The notes below the pieces were generated by a model, which did no database searches, was not told where the DNA came from, and saw only the letters and a list, made by a program, of their open reading frames with translations. 45,523 nt of DNA. Source: Oscillospiraceae bacterium. GTDB taxonomy: Bacteria > Bacillota > Clostridia > Oscillospirales > Oscillospiraceae. Positions 26,397 to 36,461 of this stretch are shown here, one piece after another. How positions within the stretch are numbered: the stretch's first letter is position 1; each line of letters starts with the position of its first letter. The stretch is taken from assembly GCA_017538965.1 (NCBI GenBank), contig JAFYHU010000065.1:1-45523 (forward strand). The letters run 5' to 3'. The position numbers and the translations under genes are program-made.

Positions 26397-27707
26397 ATGA
26401 AAAACGCAAAAACAATCCTTTGTCTGCTAATGCTCGCAGCTTTGCTGCTGAGCGGATGCGCGGCGATCGAGAATCTGCCGAAGCTGCCGCAGATTACCGC
26501 AGCACCGACTGCTGAACCGGCCGCTTCGACTCCGGCTGCGCCGGAAGAGGAAAAACCGGAAACGGCGCAGATAACGTTTTCCCCGGCGGCATCGGCAGGG
26601 GAAGAAGAGGACGGAAACGGCTTCTTCGTTCATCTGGAACGCAATACCCGCGAAGCCTATGATCCCGCAGAGAATAAGGAGAAGATCCTGAACTTCTCAT
26701 GGGATTCCGTGCGGGTGCTGTCGGACCGCCATGCGGAAGCAGCGGAGAGAATTACGGAAACGCTGGCGGAGATGGAAGACGCCTGGTATACCGGCGGCAG
26801 CGTAGAAGACGGGTATGATTACGGCTATAACGGAATGCTCGAAATTGCCGAGGACAACTACGGGTTTGCCGTGGAATACGGCGGGATCATGGAACTCGAA
26901 GCGGAGCGGACGGTTTTCGTCGAACATGCGGACAGCGACTACTGTGCATTTCTGATCAATACTTATTATTATACCGGAGGAGCGCACGGCAACTATTCGA
27001 CCGAAGCGGTCTGTTTTGATTCCCGGACGGGAGAGAGGCTCGGTCTGGATGAGCTTTCCTCCGATCCGGAGGCGCTCCGCGCCCGGCTGTTGGAGCAGAT
27101 GCTGAAGCTCGCAGAGGAGGATCGGGACGGATATTACAGCGAACAGCTCTCCCTGACGGATCCTGAAAACTACGCCGCTGCCTTTGCCGCGCTGCTGCGG
27201 GAAGGATCCTGGTACCCCGGTCATGATGCCTTTTATGTATTCTCGACACTCTATGAGCTGGGACCGTATGCGGCCGGGATTGCGGAGTTTGCGATTCCTT
27301 ATGAAAGTCTGGAAGGGATTCTGGACGAGCGCTGGATCCCGCGGCATACGGAGGAAGAAGCCGGGCTCCGGATTGTTCCGATGGCGGAGGTTCCGGAAGG
27401 AAGCGTGGAAATTGCCGATCTGCTTGTCCTCGGAGACGGCGGAGAGGCCTTCCTGCTGATCTGCGAGGGAGAGCTGACGGACCTGCAGATTCAGACCTGC
27501 AGCATCGGCTACGAAGACCGCTTCTATCCGGACAGGAATCTGTATTACTGCGGGCGCCTGAAGAACGCAGCCATCCAGCTGGCGCTGCTGATGCAGGGAG
27601 ATCTTCCGGACTCCATGATCCGGTACCGGGATCGGAACGGGGAGCATGAACTGCTGATCTGCATGTCCGGAGAGGACGGAAGCTATTTTCTGACGGAAAA
27701 TTCCTGA
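26397..27707 (+). CDS. Lipoprotein with PdaC/DUF3298-like domain
   Basis: 436 residues from the ATG at 26397; the in-frame start at 26358 overlaps the -10 box. The lipobox LLLSGC gives lipid attachment at Cys20. A low-complexity Pro/Ala/Glu linker follows. The domain contains YYYTGGAHGNYSTEAVCFD, typical of the DUF3298/RsiV-PdaC group found on anti-sigma factors and peptidoglycan deacetylases. The last 100 residues (IADLLVLGDGGEAFLLICEG) are not recognised. Likely on the outer face of the membrane; ligand unknown. CGGAG precedes the start and a hairpin follows. Confidence 0.85.
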   Translation: MKNAKTILCLLMLAALLLSGCAAIENLPKLPQITAAPTAEPAASTPAAPEEEKPETAQITFSPAASAGEEEDGNGFFVHLERNTREAYDPAENKEKILNFSWDSVRVLSDRHAEAAERITETLAEMEDAWYTGGSVEDGYDYGYNGMLEIAEDNYGFAVEYGGIMELEAERTVFVEHADSDYCAFLINTYYYTGGAHGNYSTEAVCFDSRTGERLGLDELSSDPEALRARLLEQMLKLAEEDRDGYYSEQLSLTDPENYAAAFAALLREGSWYPGHDAFYVFSTLYELGPYAAGIAEFAIPYESLEGILDERWIPRHTEEEAGLRIVPMAEVPEGSVEIADLLVLGDGGEAFLLICEGELTDLQIQTCSIGYEDRFYPDRNLYYCGRLKNAAIQLALLMQGDLPDSMIRYRDRNGEHELLICMSGEDGSYFLTENS

Positions 27708-27732
27708 ATACCCGTTTGCGGTTTACTGAAGC

Positions 27733-27781
27733 TGCACGGAAGAGAAAGCGGTTCTTTGCACTGAACTTTCTCTTCCGTGCA
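27733..27781 (+). terminator. Long hairpin terminator after the lipoprotein gene
   Basis: A 16-bp perfect stem, TGCACGGAAGAGAAAG with CTTTCTCTTCCGTGCA, a 17-nt loop and TTTCTGTT after it. Confidence 0.75.
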
Positions 27782-27795
27782 TTTCTGTTGGTGTA

Positions 27796-27856
27796 TTTGC
27801 ATAAGAATGGCGAAGGGCGGGGGATGTCTGTCTGCAAGTGTGCATAAAAATAATGG
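27796..27856 (+). promoter_or_regulatory. Two ARG-box-like sites upstream of argG
   Basis: TTTGCATAAGAAT (from 27796) and TGTGCATAAAAAT (from 27839) match the left side of the ArgR/AhrC operator consensus TNTGNATWWWWATNCANA; the right half is weak in both. Their starts are 43 bp apart, close to four helical turns, as expected for paired ARG boxes. They lie 20-80 bp upstream of the argG -35. argR itself is not in the window. Confidence 0.45.
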
Positions 27857-27874
27857 CGGCAGCCGATTTGACCC

Positions 27875-27903
27875 TTGACTTGAGCGCCGAAAGGCGCTAT
27901 AAT
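27875..27903 (+). promoter_or_regulatory. argG promoter with an inverted repeat in the spacer
   Basis: TTGACT at 27875-27880, a 17-bp spacer and TATAAT at 27898-27903. The spacer holds AGCGCCGAAAGGCGCT, a 6-bp inverted repeat with a GAAA loop that ends at the -10, so a regulator could bind there. A second TTGACC lies 7 bp upstream. Confidence 0.75.
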
Positions 27904-27937
27904 CAGCGCATATTTATACAATAAGGAGCGCATAATT

Positions 27938-29152
27938 ATGAATAAATCCGATATCAAAAAAGTCGTCCTTGCCTATTCCGGCGGTCTGGACACCTCCATC
28001 ATCATCCCCTGGCTGAAGGAGAACTACAACAACTGCGAGGTCATCGCGGTTTCCGGCAATGTCGGACAGGCGGACGAACTGGAAGGCCTCGAAGAGAAGG
28101 CGCTGAAGACCGGGGCATCGAAGCTCTATGTACTGGACCTGACGGACGAGTATGTCGACGACTTCATCATTCCCTGCCTGAAGGCCGGCGCGGTCTATGA
28201 GGACTATCTGCTGGGAACCAGCCATGCACGGCCCTGCATCGCCAAGGGTCTGGTGGAGATCGCCCTGAAGGAGGGCGCCGACGCCATCGCCCACGGCTGC
28301 ACGGGCAAGGGCAACGACCAGGTCCGCTTTGAACTGGCAATCAAGCACTTCGCGCCGAACATGCCGGTCATCGCGCCCTGGCGCGAGTGGAGCATCAAAT
28401 CGCGCGACGAGGAGATCGACTACGCCGAGGCGCACAATGTGCCGCTGAAGATCAACCGCGAGACCAACTATTCCAAGGACAAGAACCTCTGGCATCTGTC
28501 CCACGAAGGACTGGATCTGGAGGACGTCGGCAATGAGCCGCAGTATGAAAAGCCCGGCTTCCTCGAGATGGGCGTTTCGCCGATTCAGGCGCCGGACAGC
28601 CCGAGCTATGTGACGCTGGACTTCGAACAGGGTGTGCCGGTCGCACTCGACGGGGAGAAGATGAGCGCAAAGGAGATCATTTACAAACTGAACGAGATCG
28701 GCGGCGCAAACGGCATCGGCCTGCTGGACATCGTGGAGAACCGTCTGGTCGGAATGAAGTGCCGCGGCGTGTACGAGACGCCGGGCGGCGCGATCCTGTA
28801 CGCGGCGCACAAGGCGCTCGAGACGGTCTGCCTGGACAAGATGACCGCGCATGAGAAGCAGAAGCTGGCAATCACCTTCGGCGAGCTGGTTTACAACGGC
28901 CAGTGGTATACGCCGCTGAGGGAAGCACTGAGCGCCTTCGTGGACAAGACGCAGGAGCGCGTGAGCGGCAAGGTGAAGCTGAAGCTCTACAAGGGCAACA
29001 TCATCAAGGCCGGAATCTGGAGCGAGAACTCGCTGTACAGCGAAGAGATCGCGACCTTCGGCGAGAGCGACTACAACCAGGCGGACGCGGCCGGATTCAT
29101 CAACCTCTTCGGCCTGCCGGTCAAGGTGCAGGCGATCGTAGACGGGAAGTAA
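27938..29152 (+). CDS. argG: Argininosuccinate synthase
   Basis: 404 residues. Joins citrulline and aspartate with ATP. The N-terminal P-loop-like [17 protein letters not shown] (about residues 9-25), [17 protein letters not shown] and [13 protein letters not shown] are all classic ArgG motifs. TAAGGAG precedes the ATG. It leads the arginine cluster with its own promoter, and argH follows after 3 nt. Length and motifs are complete. Confidence 0.98.
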   Translation: MNKSDIKKVVLAYSGGLDTSIIIPWLKENYNNCEVIAVSGNVGQADELEGLEEKALKTGASKLYVLDLTDEYVDDFIIPCLKAGAVYEDYLLGTSHARPCIAKGLVEIALKEGADAIAHGCTGKGNDQVRFELAIKHFAPNMPVIAPWREWSIKSRDEEIDYAEAHNVPLKINRETNYSKDKNLWHLSHEGLDLEDVGNEPQYEKPGFLEMGVSPIQAPDSPSYVTLDFEQGVPVALDGEKMSAKEIIYKLNEIGGANGIGLLDIVENRLVGMKCRGVYETPGGAILYAAHKALETVCLDKMTAHEKQKLAITFGELVYNGQWYTPLREALSAFVDKTQERVSGKVKLKLYKGNIIKAGIWSENSLYSEEIATFGESDYNQADAAGFINLFGLPVKVQAIVDGK

Positions 29153-29155
29153 AGC

Positions 29156-30532
29156 ATGGCAAAGATGTGGGCCGGCGTGACCGCCGGCAATACCGACCCG
29201 CTGGCGGATGATTTCAATTCGTCGCTGCGTTTCGATAAAAGGATGTTCCGGCAGGACATCACCGGGAGCATCGCGCACGCGCAGATGCTGGCAGCGAAGG
29301 GAATCCTCAGCGAAGACGAACGGGACGCGATGACGGAGGGCCTCGCCGGAATCCTCGAAGATCTGGAGACCGGAACGCTCGCGATCGATGAAAACTGCGA
29401 GGACATCCACATGTTCGTCGAGCAGGTGCTGACCGAGCGGATCGGAGAGACGGGCAAGAAGCTGCACACGGCGCGCAGCCGCAACGACCAGGTCGCGCTG
29501 GACCTGCGGATGTACCTGCGGGATGAGAACGATGAAATCCGCGGGCTGATCCGTGAGCTGCTGACGGTGCTTGCCGATCTGGCGGAGGAGCACAAAGAGA
29601 GCATCATGCCCGGATACACGCACCTGCAGCGGGCGCAGCCGGTCAGCTTCGGGCATCACATGATGGCCTATGCGATGATGCTGCTGCGGGATCTCGACCG
29701 CCTGAAGGACTGCCGGAAGCGGACCAACGTTTCCCCCATCGGCTGCTGCGCCCTGGCCGGGACGACCTATGAGACGGACCGGGTTCTGGAGGCCGGACTG
29801 CTGGGCTTTGACGGAATCGCATTGAACAGCATGGACGGCGTTTCGGACCGCGACTTCGCGGTGGAGATGCTGAGCGCGCTGGCCGTGCTGATGATGCACT
29901 TGTCCCGGCTGTCGGAGGAGCTGATCCTCTGGGCCAGCTGGGAATTCCGCTTCATCACGCTGTCGGATGCCTATACGACCGGCTCGTCGATCATGCCGCA
30001 GAAGCGCAACGCGGATATGGCCGAGCTGATCCGCGGCAAAACGGGACGCGTGTACGGCGAACTGATGGGCCTGCTGACGACGCTGAAAGGTCTGCCGCTT
30101 GCCTACAACAAGGATATGCAGGAGGACAAGGAGGGCGTTTTCGACGCCTGCGACACGGTCAAGATGTGCCTGCGGGTGCTGACGCCGATGCTGCAAAGCA
30201 TGCAGGTCAACACCGGAAACATGCTGCTGGCGGCACAGAAGGGCTTCCTCAACGCGACGGATCTGGCGGACTGGCTGGTGAAGAAGGGCCTGCCCTTCCG
30301 GACGGCCTACAAGATCTCCGGACAGCTGGTCAGACGCTGCATGGAGACCGGGCAGGTGCTCGAGACGCTGCCGCTGGAGACCTATCGGGAGTTCAGCGAA
30401 CTGTTTGACGGGGATGTCTATGCCGCCATCGATCTGAGAACCTGCATGGAAAAGCGCATCAGCGAGGGAGGAACCTCGGCGGCGTCGGTCGAAAAGCAGA
30501 TTGCCTTTGTGCGGAAGGAGATCGGAGAATGA
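29156..30532 (+). CDS. argH: Argininosuccinate lyase
   Basis: 458 residues. Splits argininosuccinate to arginine and fumarate. The fumarase/aspartase superfamily signature GSSIMPQKRNAD (from residue 276; Ser278 near the catalytic loop) is complete. HTARSRNDQVALDLRMYLR and TYETDRVLEAGLLGFDG also match. It starts 3 nt after argG and its stop overlaps argC by ATGA, so argG-H-C form one translationally coupled unit. Confidence 0.98.
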   Translation: MAKMWAGVTAGNTDPLADDFNSSLRFDKRMFRQDITGSIAHAQMLAAKGILSEDERDAMTEGLAGILEDLETGTLAIDENCEDIHMFVEQVLTERIGETGKKLHTARSRNDQVALDLRMYLRDENDEIRGLIRELLTVLADLAEEHKESIMPGYTHLQRAQPVSFGHHMMAYAMMLLRDLDRLKDCRKRTNVSPIGCCALAGTTYETDRVLEAGLLGFDGIALNSMDGVSDRDFAVEMLSALAVLMMHLSRLSEELILWASWEFRFITLSDAYTTGSSIMPQKRNADMAELIRGKTGRVYGELMGLLTTLKGLPLAYNKDMQEDKEGVFDACDTVKMCLRVLTPMLQSMQVNTGNMLLAAQKGFLNATDLADWLVKKGLPFRTAYKISGQLVRRCMETGQVLETLPLETYREFSELFDGDVYAAIDLRTCMEKRISEGGTSAASVEKQIAFVRKEIGE

Positions 30533-31443
30533 CGACAATTTTCATAGACGGCAGCGCCGGAACCACCGGTCTGCGGATACACGAGCGTCTGGCTGACCGG
30601 CCGGAGCTGAAGATCCTGAGCCTGCCGGCGGAAAAACGCAAGGACGCCGCGGCGAGAGAAGAGATCATCAACGCGGCTGACGTTGCCTTCTTCTGCCTGC
30701 CGGACGCGGCTTCCCTGGAAGCGGCGCAGATGGTGCACGGAAACACGGCCGTGATCGACACTTCGACCGCGCACCGGACGAACCCGGACTGGGATTACGG
30801 ATTTCCCGAACTGCACGGTCTGCGGGAGAAGATCAGGGAAAGCAGACGCATCGCCAATCCCGGCTGCCATGCAAGCGGCTTTATCTCGCTGGTGGAGCCG
30901 CTGGTGCACGAGGGCCTGGTATCGAAGGACACCGCATTCAGCTGCTTCTCGGTGACCGGCTATTCCGGCGGCGGCAAGAGCATGATCGCCGATTACGAGG
31001 CCGGAGGACGGGATGCGGCGCTCGACAGCCCGCGGCAGTATGCGCTGAGGCAGAGCCATAAGCACCTGAAAGAAATGGTGAAGATCTGCGGACTTGAGAC
31101 GACGCCGGTTTTCTGTCCGATTGTGGGAGATTATTACAGCGGGATGGCCGTGACGGTGCCGCTTTTCCGGAAGAATCTGAGAGGCAGCGCGGAGGATGTG
31201 AAACAGCTGTATGCGGAGCGCTATCACAGCGCTGTGGTGCACTACGAAGCGTATGAGGACGGGATGATCGCGGGGAACGCGCTGTCCGGGAGAGACGACA
31301 TGATCGTTACGGTGGCGGGGAACGAAGAGAGAATCCTGCTGATTTCCGTGTTTGACAATCTGGGGAAGGGCGCTTCGGGCGCCGCGATCCAGAACCTGAA
31401 TATTCTTCTGGGACTTGACGAAACAACGGGACTGGTAGTATAA
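30529..31443 (+). CDS. argC: N-acetyl-gamma-glutamyl-phosphate reductase, type 2
   Basis: 304 residues, the short form of ArgC. Reduces acetylglutamyl phosphate to the semialdehyde with NADPH. The start MTTIFIDGSAGTTGLRIHER holds the nucleotide motif GSAGTTG, and the catalytic cysteine is Cys113 in ANPGCHASGF. TGYSGGGKSMIADYE is typical. It overlaps argH by 4 nt. A heptamer repeat and a palindromic repeat element begin right after its stop. Confidence 0.96.
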   Translation: MTTIFIDGSAGTTGLRIHERLADRPELKILSLPAEKRKDAAAREEIINAADVAFFCLPDAASLEAAQMVHGNTAVIDTSTAHRTNPDWDYGFPELHGLREKIRESRRIANPGCHASGFISLVEPLVHEGLVSKDTAFSCFSVTGYSGGGKSMIADYEAGGRDAALDSPRQYALRQSHKHLKEMVKICGLETTPVFCPIVGDYYSGMAVTVPLFRKNLRGSAEDVKQLYAERYHSAVVHYEAYEDGMIAGNALSGRDDMIVTVAGNEERILLISVFDNLGKGASGAAIQNLNILLGLDETTGLVV

Positions 31444-31449
31444 GAGTGA

Positions 31450-31491
31450 GAGAAGAGAGAAGAGAGAAGAGAGTTGAGAGTTGAGAGTTGA
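31450..31491 (+). repeat. Six 7-bp tandem units after argC
   Basis: Three GAGAAGA units then three GAGTTGA units, starting 7 bp after the argC stop and running into a palindromic element. Similar arrays lie after argB and carB-dapF. Confidence 0.85.
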
Positions 31492-31504
31492 GCGGGGCGC
31501 TCCC

Positions 31505-31700
31505 CGGAAGGGTGTACCGTTTCGCGGCCAGGGAAGCGATTGCCCCTGACGAACCGTTTGCTGCCGCGAATGGATTATAAGTGTGGAATTATGCGGCTGT
31601 GTCGAAGGTGCTGGCAAGATTTTGAACCTACCCCTATAAAGCGCGGAGCAGTGGTTTTGAGCGAGGGAAAACGTTCCCTGACGCGCAAATGCAGAAAGCC
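31505..31700 (-). repeat. Palindromic repeat element between argC and argJ (modules A, D, B reversed)
   Basis: Module A lies in reverse orientation at 31519-31571 (GTTTCGCGGCCAGGGAAG to GCTGCCGCGAAT). Module D follows (31571-31640, GGATTATAAGTGTGG, AAGGTGCTGGCAAG). A diverged reverse module B comes next (about 31637-31697, AAAGCGCGGAG to ACGCGCAAATGCAG). The rest of the gap before argJ is an AT-rich leader with no gene. Confidence 0.75.
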
Positions 31701-31754
31701 GGGGACGGGCGTACATTTAATATTTATAGAAAGAAATAACTGCAGGTGATGGAA

Positions 31755-32972
31755 ATGATTAAACAGATTTCAGGCGGTGTGTGTGCTGCCAAAGGGTTCT
31801 CCGCTGCGGGCGTGTACTGCGGCATCCGGAAGAACCGTGAAAAAAAAGACCTGGCGCTGATTGTCAGCGCGGTGCCGGCGCATGCGGCGGCGGTCTATAC
31901 AACGAATCTGGTCAAGGGTGCTCCCCTGACCGTGACGAAGGCGCATATTGCCGACGGTCTGGCGCAGGCGGTCATCTGCAACAGCGGGAACGCCAACACC
32001 TGCAACGCGGACGGCATCGAGATTGCCGAACAGATGAGCAGCCTGACGGCGGAAGCGCTCGGAATCAAAGCGGATGACGTCGTCGTCGCTTCGACCGGAG
32101 TCATCGGCCAGCCGCTGAGCATTCAGCCGATTGCCGAAGGCCTGCCGGGCCTTGCAGCGGCGCTGAAGACGGACGGATCGGAAGAGGCCTGCGAGGCCAT
32201 CATGACCACGGATACGAAGAAAAAGGAAGCCGCGGTCTCCTTCACGCTGGGCGGGAAGACATGCCGCCTCGGCGGCATCGCGAAGGGCAGCGGCATGATC
32301 CATCCGAACATGGCGACCATGCTCGTATTCCTGACGACGGATGCGGCCGTCAGCGCGGAGATGCTGCAGAAAGCCCTTTCGGGGGATGTGCAGAAGACCT
32401 TCAACATGATCAGCGTGGATGGGGATACCTCGACCAACGACATGGTCACGATCCTGGCGAACGGCATGGCCGGGAACGAGGAGATCACGGCAGAAGGCGA
32501 GGACTTCACCGTGTTCATGGAAGCGCTGAACACGGTCACGGTGCAGTTGTGCCGGATGATCGCGGGAGACGGCGAGGGCGCGACCAAGCTGCTGGAATGC
32601 AGAGTCAGCGGAGACCTGAGCGAGGAGAACGCGAAGAAAATCGCGAAAAGCGTGATCGCCTCCAGCCTGCTGAAGGCGGCGATGTTTGGGGAAGACGCCA
32701 ACTGGGGGCGCGTGCTCTGCGCCGTCGGATACAGCGGAGCCGACATCGATGTCGGAAAGGTCGGGGTGAGCTTCTCCTCGGCGGCCGGCGAGCTGAGCGT
32801 CTGCGAGAACGGGGCCGGCGTGCCCTTTTCGGAGGAGCTGGCCGCAAAGATCCTGCACGAGGACGAGATCAGCATTCTGATCACGGTCGGCGAGGGCGAA
32901 ACCGCGGTGACGGCCTGGGGCTGCGACCTGACCTATGACTATGTGAAGATTAACGGAGACTACAGGACGTAA
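31755..32972 (+). CDS. argJ: Bifunctional ornithine acetyltransferase / N-acetylglutamate synthase
   Basis: 405 residues from the ATG at 31755, which has AGGTGAT 6 nt upstream; GTG 31746 and ATG 31749 are alternatives. ArgJ recycles the acetyl group from acetylornithine to glutamate and can also start the cycle from acetyl-CoA. It is made as a precursor that cuts itself between Ala and Thr: here MIHPNMATMLVFLTTD, with Thr188 the nucleophile. CNSGNANTC and SVDGDTSTNDM are conserved family motifs. argB begins 1 nt after its stop. Confidence 0.97.
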   Translation: MIKQISGGVCAAKGFSAAGVYCGIRKNREKKDLALIVSAVPAHAAAVYTTNLVKGAPLTVTKAHIADGLAQAVICNSGNANTCNADGIEIAEQMSSLTAEALGIKADDVVVASTGVIGQPLSIQPIAEGLPGLAAALKTDGSEEACEAIMTTDTKKKEAAVSFTLGGKTCRLGGIAKGSGMIHPNMATMLVFLTTDAAVSAEMLQKALSGDVQKTFNMISVDGDTSTNDMVTILANGMAGNEEITAEGEDFTVFMEALNTVTVQLCRMIAGDGEGATKLLECRVSGDLSEENAKKIAKSVIASSLLKAAMFGEDANWGRVLCAVGYSGADIDVGKVGVSFSSAAGELSVCENGAGVPFSEELAAKILHEDEISILITVGEGETAVTAWGCDLTYDYVKINGDYRT

Positions 32973-32973
32973 G

Positions 32974-33840
32974 ATGGATTCCTTTACCAACAATCAGCGG
33001 GCGCAGGTGCTGACCGAAGCCCTGCCCTATATCCGGAGCTACAACGGGAAAATCGTCGTCGTGAAATACGGCGGCAACGCGATGGTCAGCGAACAGCTGC
33101 GGGAGCAGGTCATGGAGGACATGGTGCTGCTGTGGCTGGTCGGCGTCAAGGTCGTGCTGGTGCACGGCGGCGGGCCGGAGATCACGGAAATGATGAATAA
33201 GCTCGGGAAGAAGCCGAAGTTCATCGACGGGCTGCGTGTGACGGACCAGGAGACCGTGGACATCGCCCAGATGGTGCTGGCCGGGAAGGTCAACAAAACG
33301 CTGGTCAAGCTGCTCGAGGTAAAAGGCGGAAAGGCCATGGGCATCTCGGGCATGGACGGCGGCCTGATCCAGGCGCAGATGAGAAACCCGGATCTGGGTT
33401 TTGTCGGCAGCATCACAGGAGTGAACATCGAGCCGGTGATGGATCTGCTGGAGAAGGGATATATCCCGGTGATCTCGACCCTCGGCTGCGACAGGGAAGG
33501 GAACACCTACAACATCAACGGCGATACGGCTGCGGCCTGCATCGCGGGAGCGCTGCATGCCGAGAGACTGATCATGATGACGGATATCGCGGGGGTGCTG
33601 CGCGACAAGAATGACCCGACGACGCTGATCGGAGAGATGACGATCTCGGAGGCGGTGAAGCTGTTTGAGGAGGATGTGATCGCGGGCGGAATGATCCCGA
33701 AGGTGGAATGCTGCATCGACGCCATCCACCGCGGGGTGGAACGCGTAATCATCATGGACGGGAGAGTGCCGCACTCGATCCTGATGGAGATCCTGACCGA
33801 CGAAGGCGCAGGAACGATGGTGACGGGAGACCCGGAGTGA
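32974..33840 (+). CDS. argB: Acetylglutamate kinase
   Basis: 288 residues. Phosphorylates N-acetylglutamate, usually the arginine-inhibited step. The signatures IVVVKYGGNAM, VLVHGGGPEI, GLRVTDQETVD and the ATP-site MTDIAGVL are intact. The N-terminal helix (NNQRAQVLTEALPYIRSY) resembles that of arginine-sensitive ArgB. It starts 1 nt after argJ. Its TGA is followed at once by GAGTTGA-type repeats. Confidence 0.97.
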   Translation: MDSFTNNQRAQVLTEALPYIRSYNGKIVVVKYGGNAMVSEQLREQVMEDMVLLWLVGVKVVLVHGGGPEITEMMNKLGKKPKFIDGLRVTDQETVDIAQMVLAGKVNKTLVKLLEVKGGKAMGISGMDGGLIQAQMRNPDLGFVGSITGVNIEPVMDLLEKGYIPVISTLGCDREGNTYNINGDTAAACIAGALHAERLIMMTDIAGVLRDKNDPTTLIGEMTISEAVKLFEEDVIAGGMIPKVECCIDAIHRGVERVIIMDGRVPHSILMEILTDEGAGTMVTGDPE

Positions 33841-33890
33841 GAGTTGAGAGTGGAGAGTTGAGAGTTGAGAGACGGAGTTGAGAGACTGAG
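33841..33890 (+). repeat. Heptamer tandem repeats after argB
   Basis: Units of GAGTTGA and GAGTGGA (four clear units, then degenerate ones), beginning at the base after the argB stop codon and leading into a palindromic element. Confidence 0.8.
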
Positions 33891-34262
33891 AGGGCTGCCC
33901 GATCGAAAGTTGCTGCTGTTACGCGGATAAGAAGCCGGTACCTCGCACGGACGTTACACCGCCGCGTTTTATACATTATTACGTAATACGGTAGAAATGC
34001 AGGCCTCACATCAGGCCGCCGTACGGGGCAAAATTCCCTCACACATCATTCGCGGCAGCAGTGCTTGTTAAGGGGCTTATCGTTCTCTGGCCGCGAAACG
34101 GTATATACTAATTAGGAGCACCCCGCATCCCCGATGGAAAGCCCAACGAAGTGGGTTTACATCGGAAAGGACGAGCAGCGGAGGGAGTGAGCTTTCCTCA
34201 AGCCTGAGGGAAGCGAATGATCCGGAGCTTGTGAGGACGCGGCCGCGAAATGATACAAGCTT
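33890..34262 (+). repeat. Palindromic repeat cluster between argB and argD (modules B, A, C)
   Basis: Module B is at about 33890-33975 (CGATCGAAAGTTGCTGCTGT to GCCGCGTTTTATAC). Module A is at 34048-34099. Module C is at 34115-34249, nearly identical to the copy at 1958-2096 (CCCCGATGGAAAGCCCAAC, GACGAGCAGCGGAGGGAGTG, AGCTTGTGAGGACGCGGCCG). The A-C order is the same in both places. No gene is seen. Confidence 0.85.
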
Positions 34263-34301
34263 CCGGGGAGCACATAAATAACAGAAAGAGAGGAATATGC
34301 A

Positions 34302-35465
34302 ATGTCGGAACTGAAGAATATTGACAAAAGCTATGTGGCGAATACCTATGCCCGGTTTCCGATCGAAGTGATTTCGGGAAAGGGCTCGCTCGTTTATGAC
34401 GACACGGGGAAGGAATACATCGACATGGGCAGCGGCATCGGCGTGACTGCTTTCGGCATTGCGGACGATGTCTGGGTCGCGGCCGTGGAAAAGCAGCTGG
34501 GAAAGCTGCAGCACATGTCGAACCTGTACTATACCGAGCCCTGCGCCCTGCTCGCAAAACTCCTGTGCGAGAAGAGCGGCATGAAAAAGGCCTTCTTCTG
34601 CAACTCGGGCGCCGAGGCCAACGAGGGCGCCATCAAGACGGCGCGCAGGTATGCCGCCGAGAAGAAGGGCCCGGAGTATTATACGATCGTGACGCTTGAG
34701 AACAGCTTTCACGGGCGGACGATCAGCACCCTGGCCGCGACCGGACAGGAGCATTATCACGAGCTGTTCCAGCCCCTGACCCCGGGCTTCGTCCATGCCC
34801 CGGCCAACGATCTCGAGGCAGTCAAAAAGGCAGCCCTCGACAACAAGGCGGCGGCGGTCATGATCGAATGCGTGCAGGGAGAGGGCGGCGTCATCCCTCT
34901 GGAGAAGGACTTCGTGCTGGGCCTTGCGGACTTCTGCGAGAAGGAGGATATCCTGTTGCTCGTCGACGAGGTGCAGACCGGAAACGGACGCACCGGCGCA
35001 CTGTATGCCTTTATGAACTTCGGCATTCGTCCGGATGTGGTCTCGACGGCAAAGGGCCTGGGCGGCGGTCTGCCCCTGGGCGCGGTGCTCTTCGGGGAGA
35101 AAACCGAGTTCACGCTGAAAGCCGGCGAGCATGCCTCAACCTTCGGCGGAAATCCGGTCTGCTGTGCAGGCGCGATCAGCGTGCTCGAGCGGATGGATGA
35201 AAAACTGATGGCGGAAGTAAAGGAAAAGAGCGCGTATGTATTTCAGGCGCTGGAGGGAGCACCGGGCGTTGAGGGCGTCAGCGGCATGGGCCTGATGATC
35301 GGCATCAAGACCGTGAAGCCTGCCGGGGATGTCGTAAAGGCCTGCATGGAAAACGGCGTTCTCTGCCTGACGGCGAAGGACAAGGTGCGGCTGCTGCCGG
35401 CGCTGAATATCCCGATGCCGCTGCTGGAGAAGGCGATCGAAGTGATCAAGGGAGCATGCGTATGA
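34302..35465 (+). CDS. argD: Acetylornithine aminotransferase
   Basis: 387 residues. A class III PLP aminotransferase that makes acetylornithine; such enzymes can also serve the DAP pathway. [55 protein letters not shown] and [14 protein letters not shown], with the PLP-binding Lys251, are all present. GAGAGGA precedes the ATG. Its stop overlaps argF by 4 nt. Confidence 0.97.
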   Translation: MSELKNIDKSYVANTYARFPIEVISGKGSLVYDDTGKEYIDMGSGIGVTAFGIADDVWVAAVEKQLGKLQHMSNLYYTEPCALLAKLLCEKSGMKKAFFCNSGAEANEGAIKTARRYAAEKKGPEYYTIVTLENSFHGRTISTLAATGQEHYHELFQPLTPGFVHAPANDLEAVKKAALDNKAAAVMIECVQGEGGVIPLEKDFVLGLADFCEKEDILLLVDEVQTGNGRTGALYAFMNFGIRPDVVSTAKGLGGGLPLGAVLFGEKTEFTLKAGEHASTFGGNPVCCAGAISVLERMDEKLMAEVKEKSAYVFQALEGAPGVEGVSGMGLMIGIKTVKPAGDVVKACMENGVLCLTAKDKVRLLPALNIPMPLLEKAIEVIKGACV

Positions 35466-36445
35466 ATCTACACGGAAAAAATTTTCTGAAACTGTTGGAC
35501 TTCAGCCCGGAGGAAATCGCCGGGCTGTTGGATCTTGCGGCGGATCTGAAGGCAAAAAAGAAAAACAGCATCCCGCACCGGATGCACGAAGGAAAAAACG
35601 TCGCGCTGATTTTCGAGAAGACCAGCACCCGCACGCGCTGCAGCTTCGAAGTGGCGGCGGCGGATCTGGGCATGCATGCGGTCTATCTGGACCCGAAGGC
35701 TTCTCAGCTGGGGAAGAAGGAGAGCATCGCCGATACGGCAAGGGTGCTGGGACGGATGTTCGACGGGATCGAATACCGCGGCTTTGAACAGGCCAGGGTT
35801 GAAAAGCTTGCGGCCTATGCGGGCGTTCCGGTCTGGAACGGTCTGACGAACGAATTCCACCCGACCCAGATTCTGGCGGACTTTCTGACCATCCGCGAAC
35901 ATTTCGGCGAACTGAAGGGAAAGAAACTGGTCTACCTGGGAGATGCGCGCTACAACATGGGCAACTCCCTGATGGTCGGCAGTGCGAAGATGGGTCTGCA
36001 GTTCACGGCCTGCGCGCCGGAGAAGTACTTTCCGAACGCGGAGCTGATACGGGAATGCCGGGAGATTGCGGCGCAGACCGGCGCTGTGCTGAAGTTTGAG
36101 ACCGACCCACTGCAGGCCGTGCAGGGGGCGGATGTGCTGTATACGGATATCTGGGTATCGATGGGCGAGCCGGAAGAGGTCTGGGCGGAGCGTATCGCAG
36201 ATCTGCAGCCCTATCAGGTGAACGCAAAGCTGATGGAGGCGGCGGGAGCGCAGAGCCGCTTCATGCACTGCCTGCCGGCCTACCACGACCTGGAGACGGA
36301 AAACGGGATGGAAGCCTATGAGCGCTTCGGACTGGACGCGCTGGAAGTGACGAACGAAGTGTTCGAAAGCGCGCAGTCGATTGTCTTTGACGAGGCGGAA
36401 AACCGCATGCATACCATCAAGGCCGTGATGGCCGCAACGCTGTAG
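35462..36445 (+). CDS. argF: Ornithine carbamoyltransferase
   Basis: 327 residues from the ATG at 35462, with AAGGGAG 8 nt upstream; an ATG 6 nt earlier is too close to that site. Forms citrulline from ornithine and carbamoyl phosphate. The carbamoyl-phosphate motif FEKTSTRTR and the ornithine-side motif MHCLPA are intact. [19 protein letters not shown] and [14 protein letters not shown] also match. Overlaps argD by ATGA. Confidence 0.97.
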   Translation: MNLHGKNFLKLLDFSPEEIAGLLDLAADLKAKKKNSIPHRMHEGKNVALIFEKTSTRTRCSFEVAAADLGMHAVYLDPKASQLGKKESIADTARVLGRMFDGIEYRGFEQARVEKLAAYAGVPVWNGLTNEFHPTQILADFLTIREHFGELKGKKLVYLGDARYNMGNSLMVGSAKMGLQFTACAPEKYFPNAELIRECREIAAQTGAVLKFETDPLQAVQGADVLYTDIWVSMGEPEEVWAERIADLQPYQVNAKLMEAAGAQSRFMHCLPAYHDLETENGMEAYERFGLDALEVTNEVFESAQSIVFDEAENRMHTIKAVMAATL

Positions 36446-36461
36446 ATAATTCCGCTCCCAA

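Noticed and set aside
27914-30538. An 874-codon minus-strand frame opposite argG and argH
   Set aside because: Both plus-strand genes are complete and unmistakable; the antisense frame follows from GC-rich codon use and has no family features.
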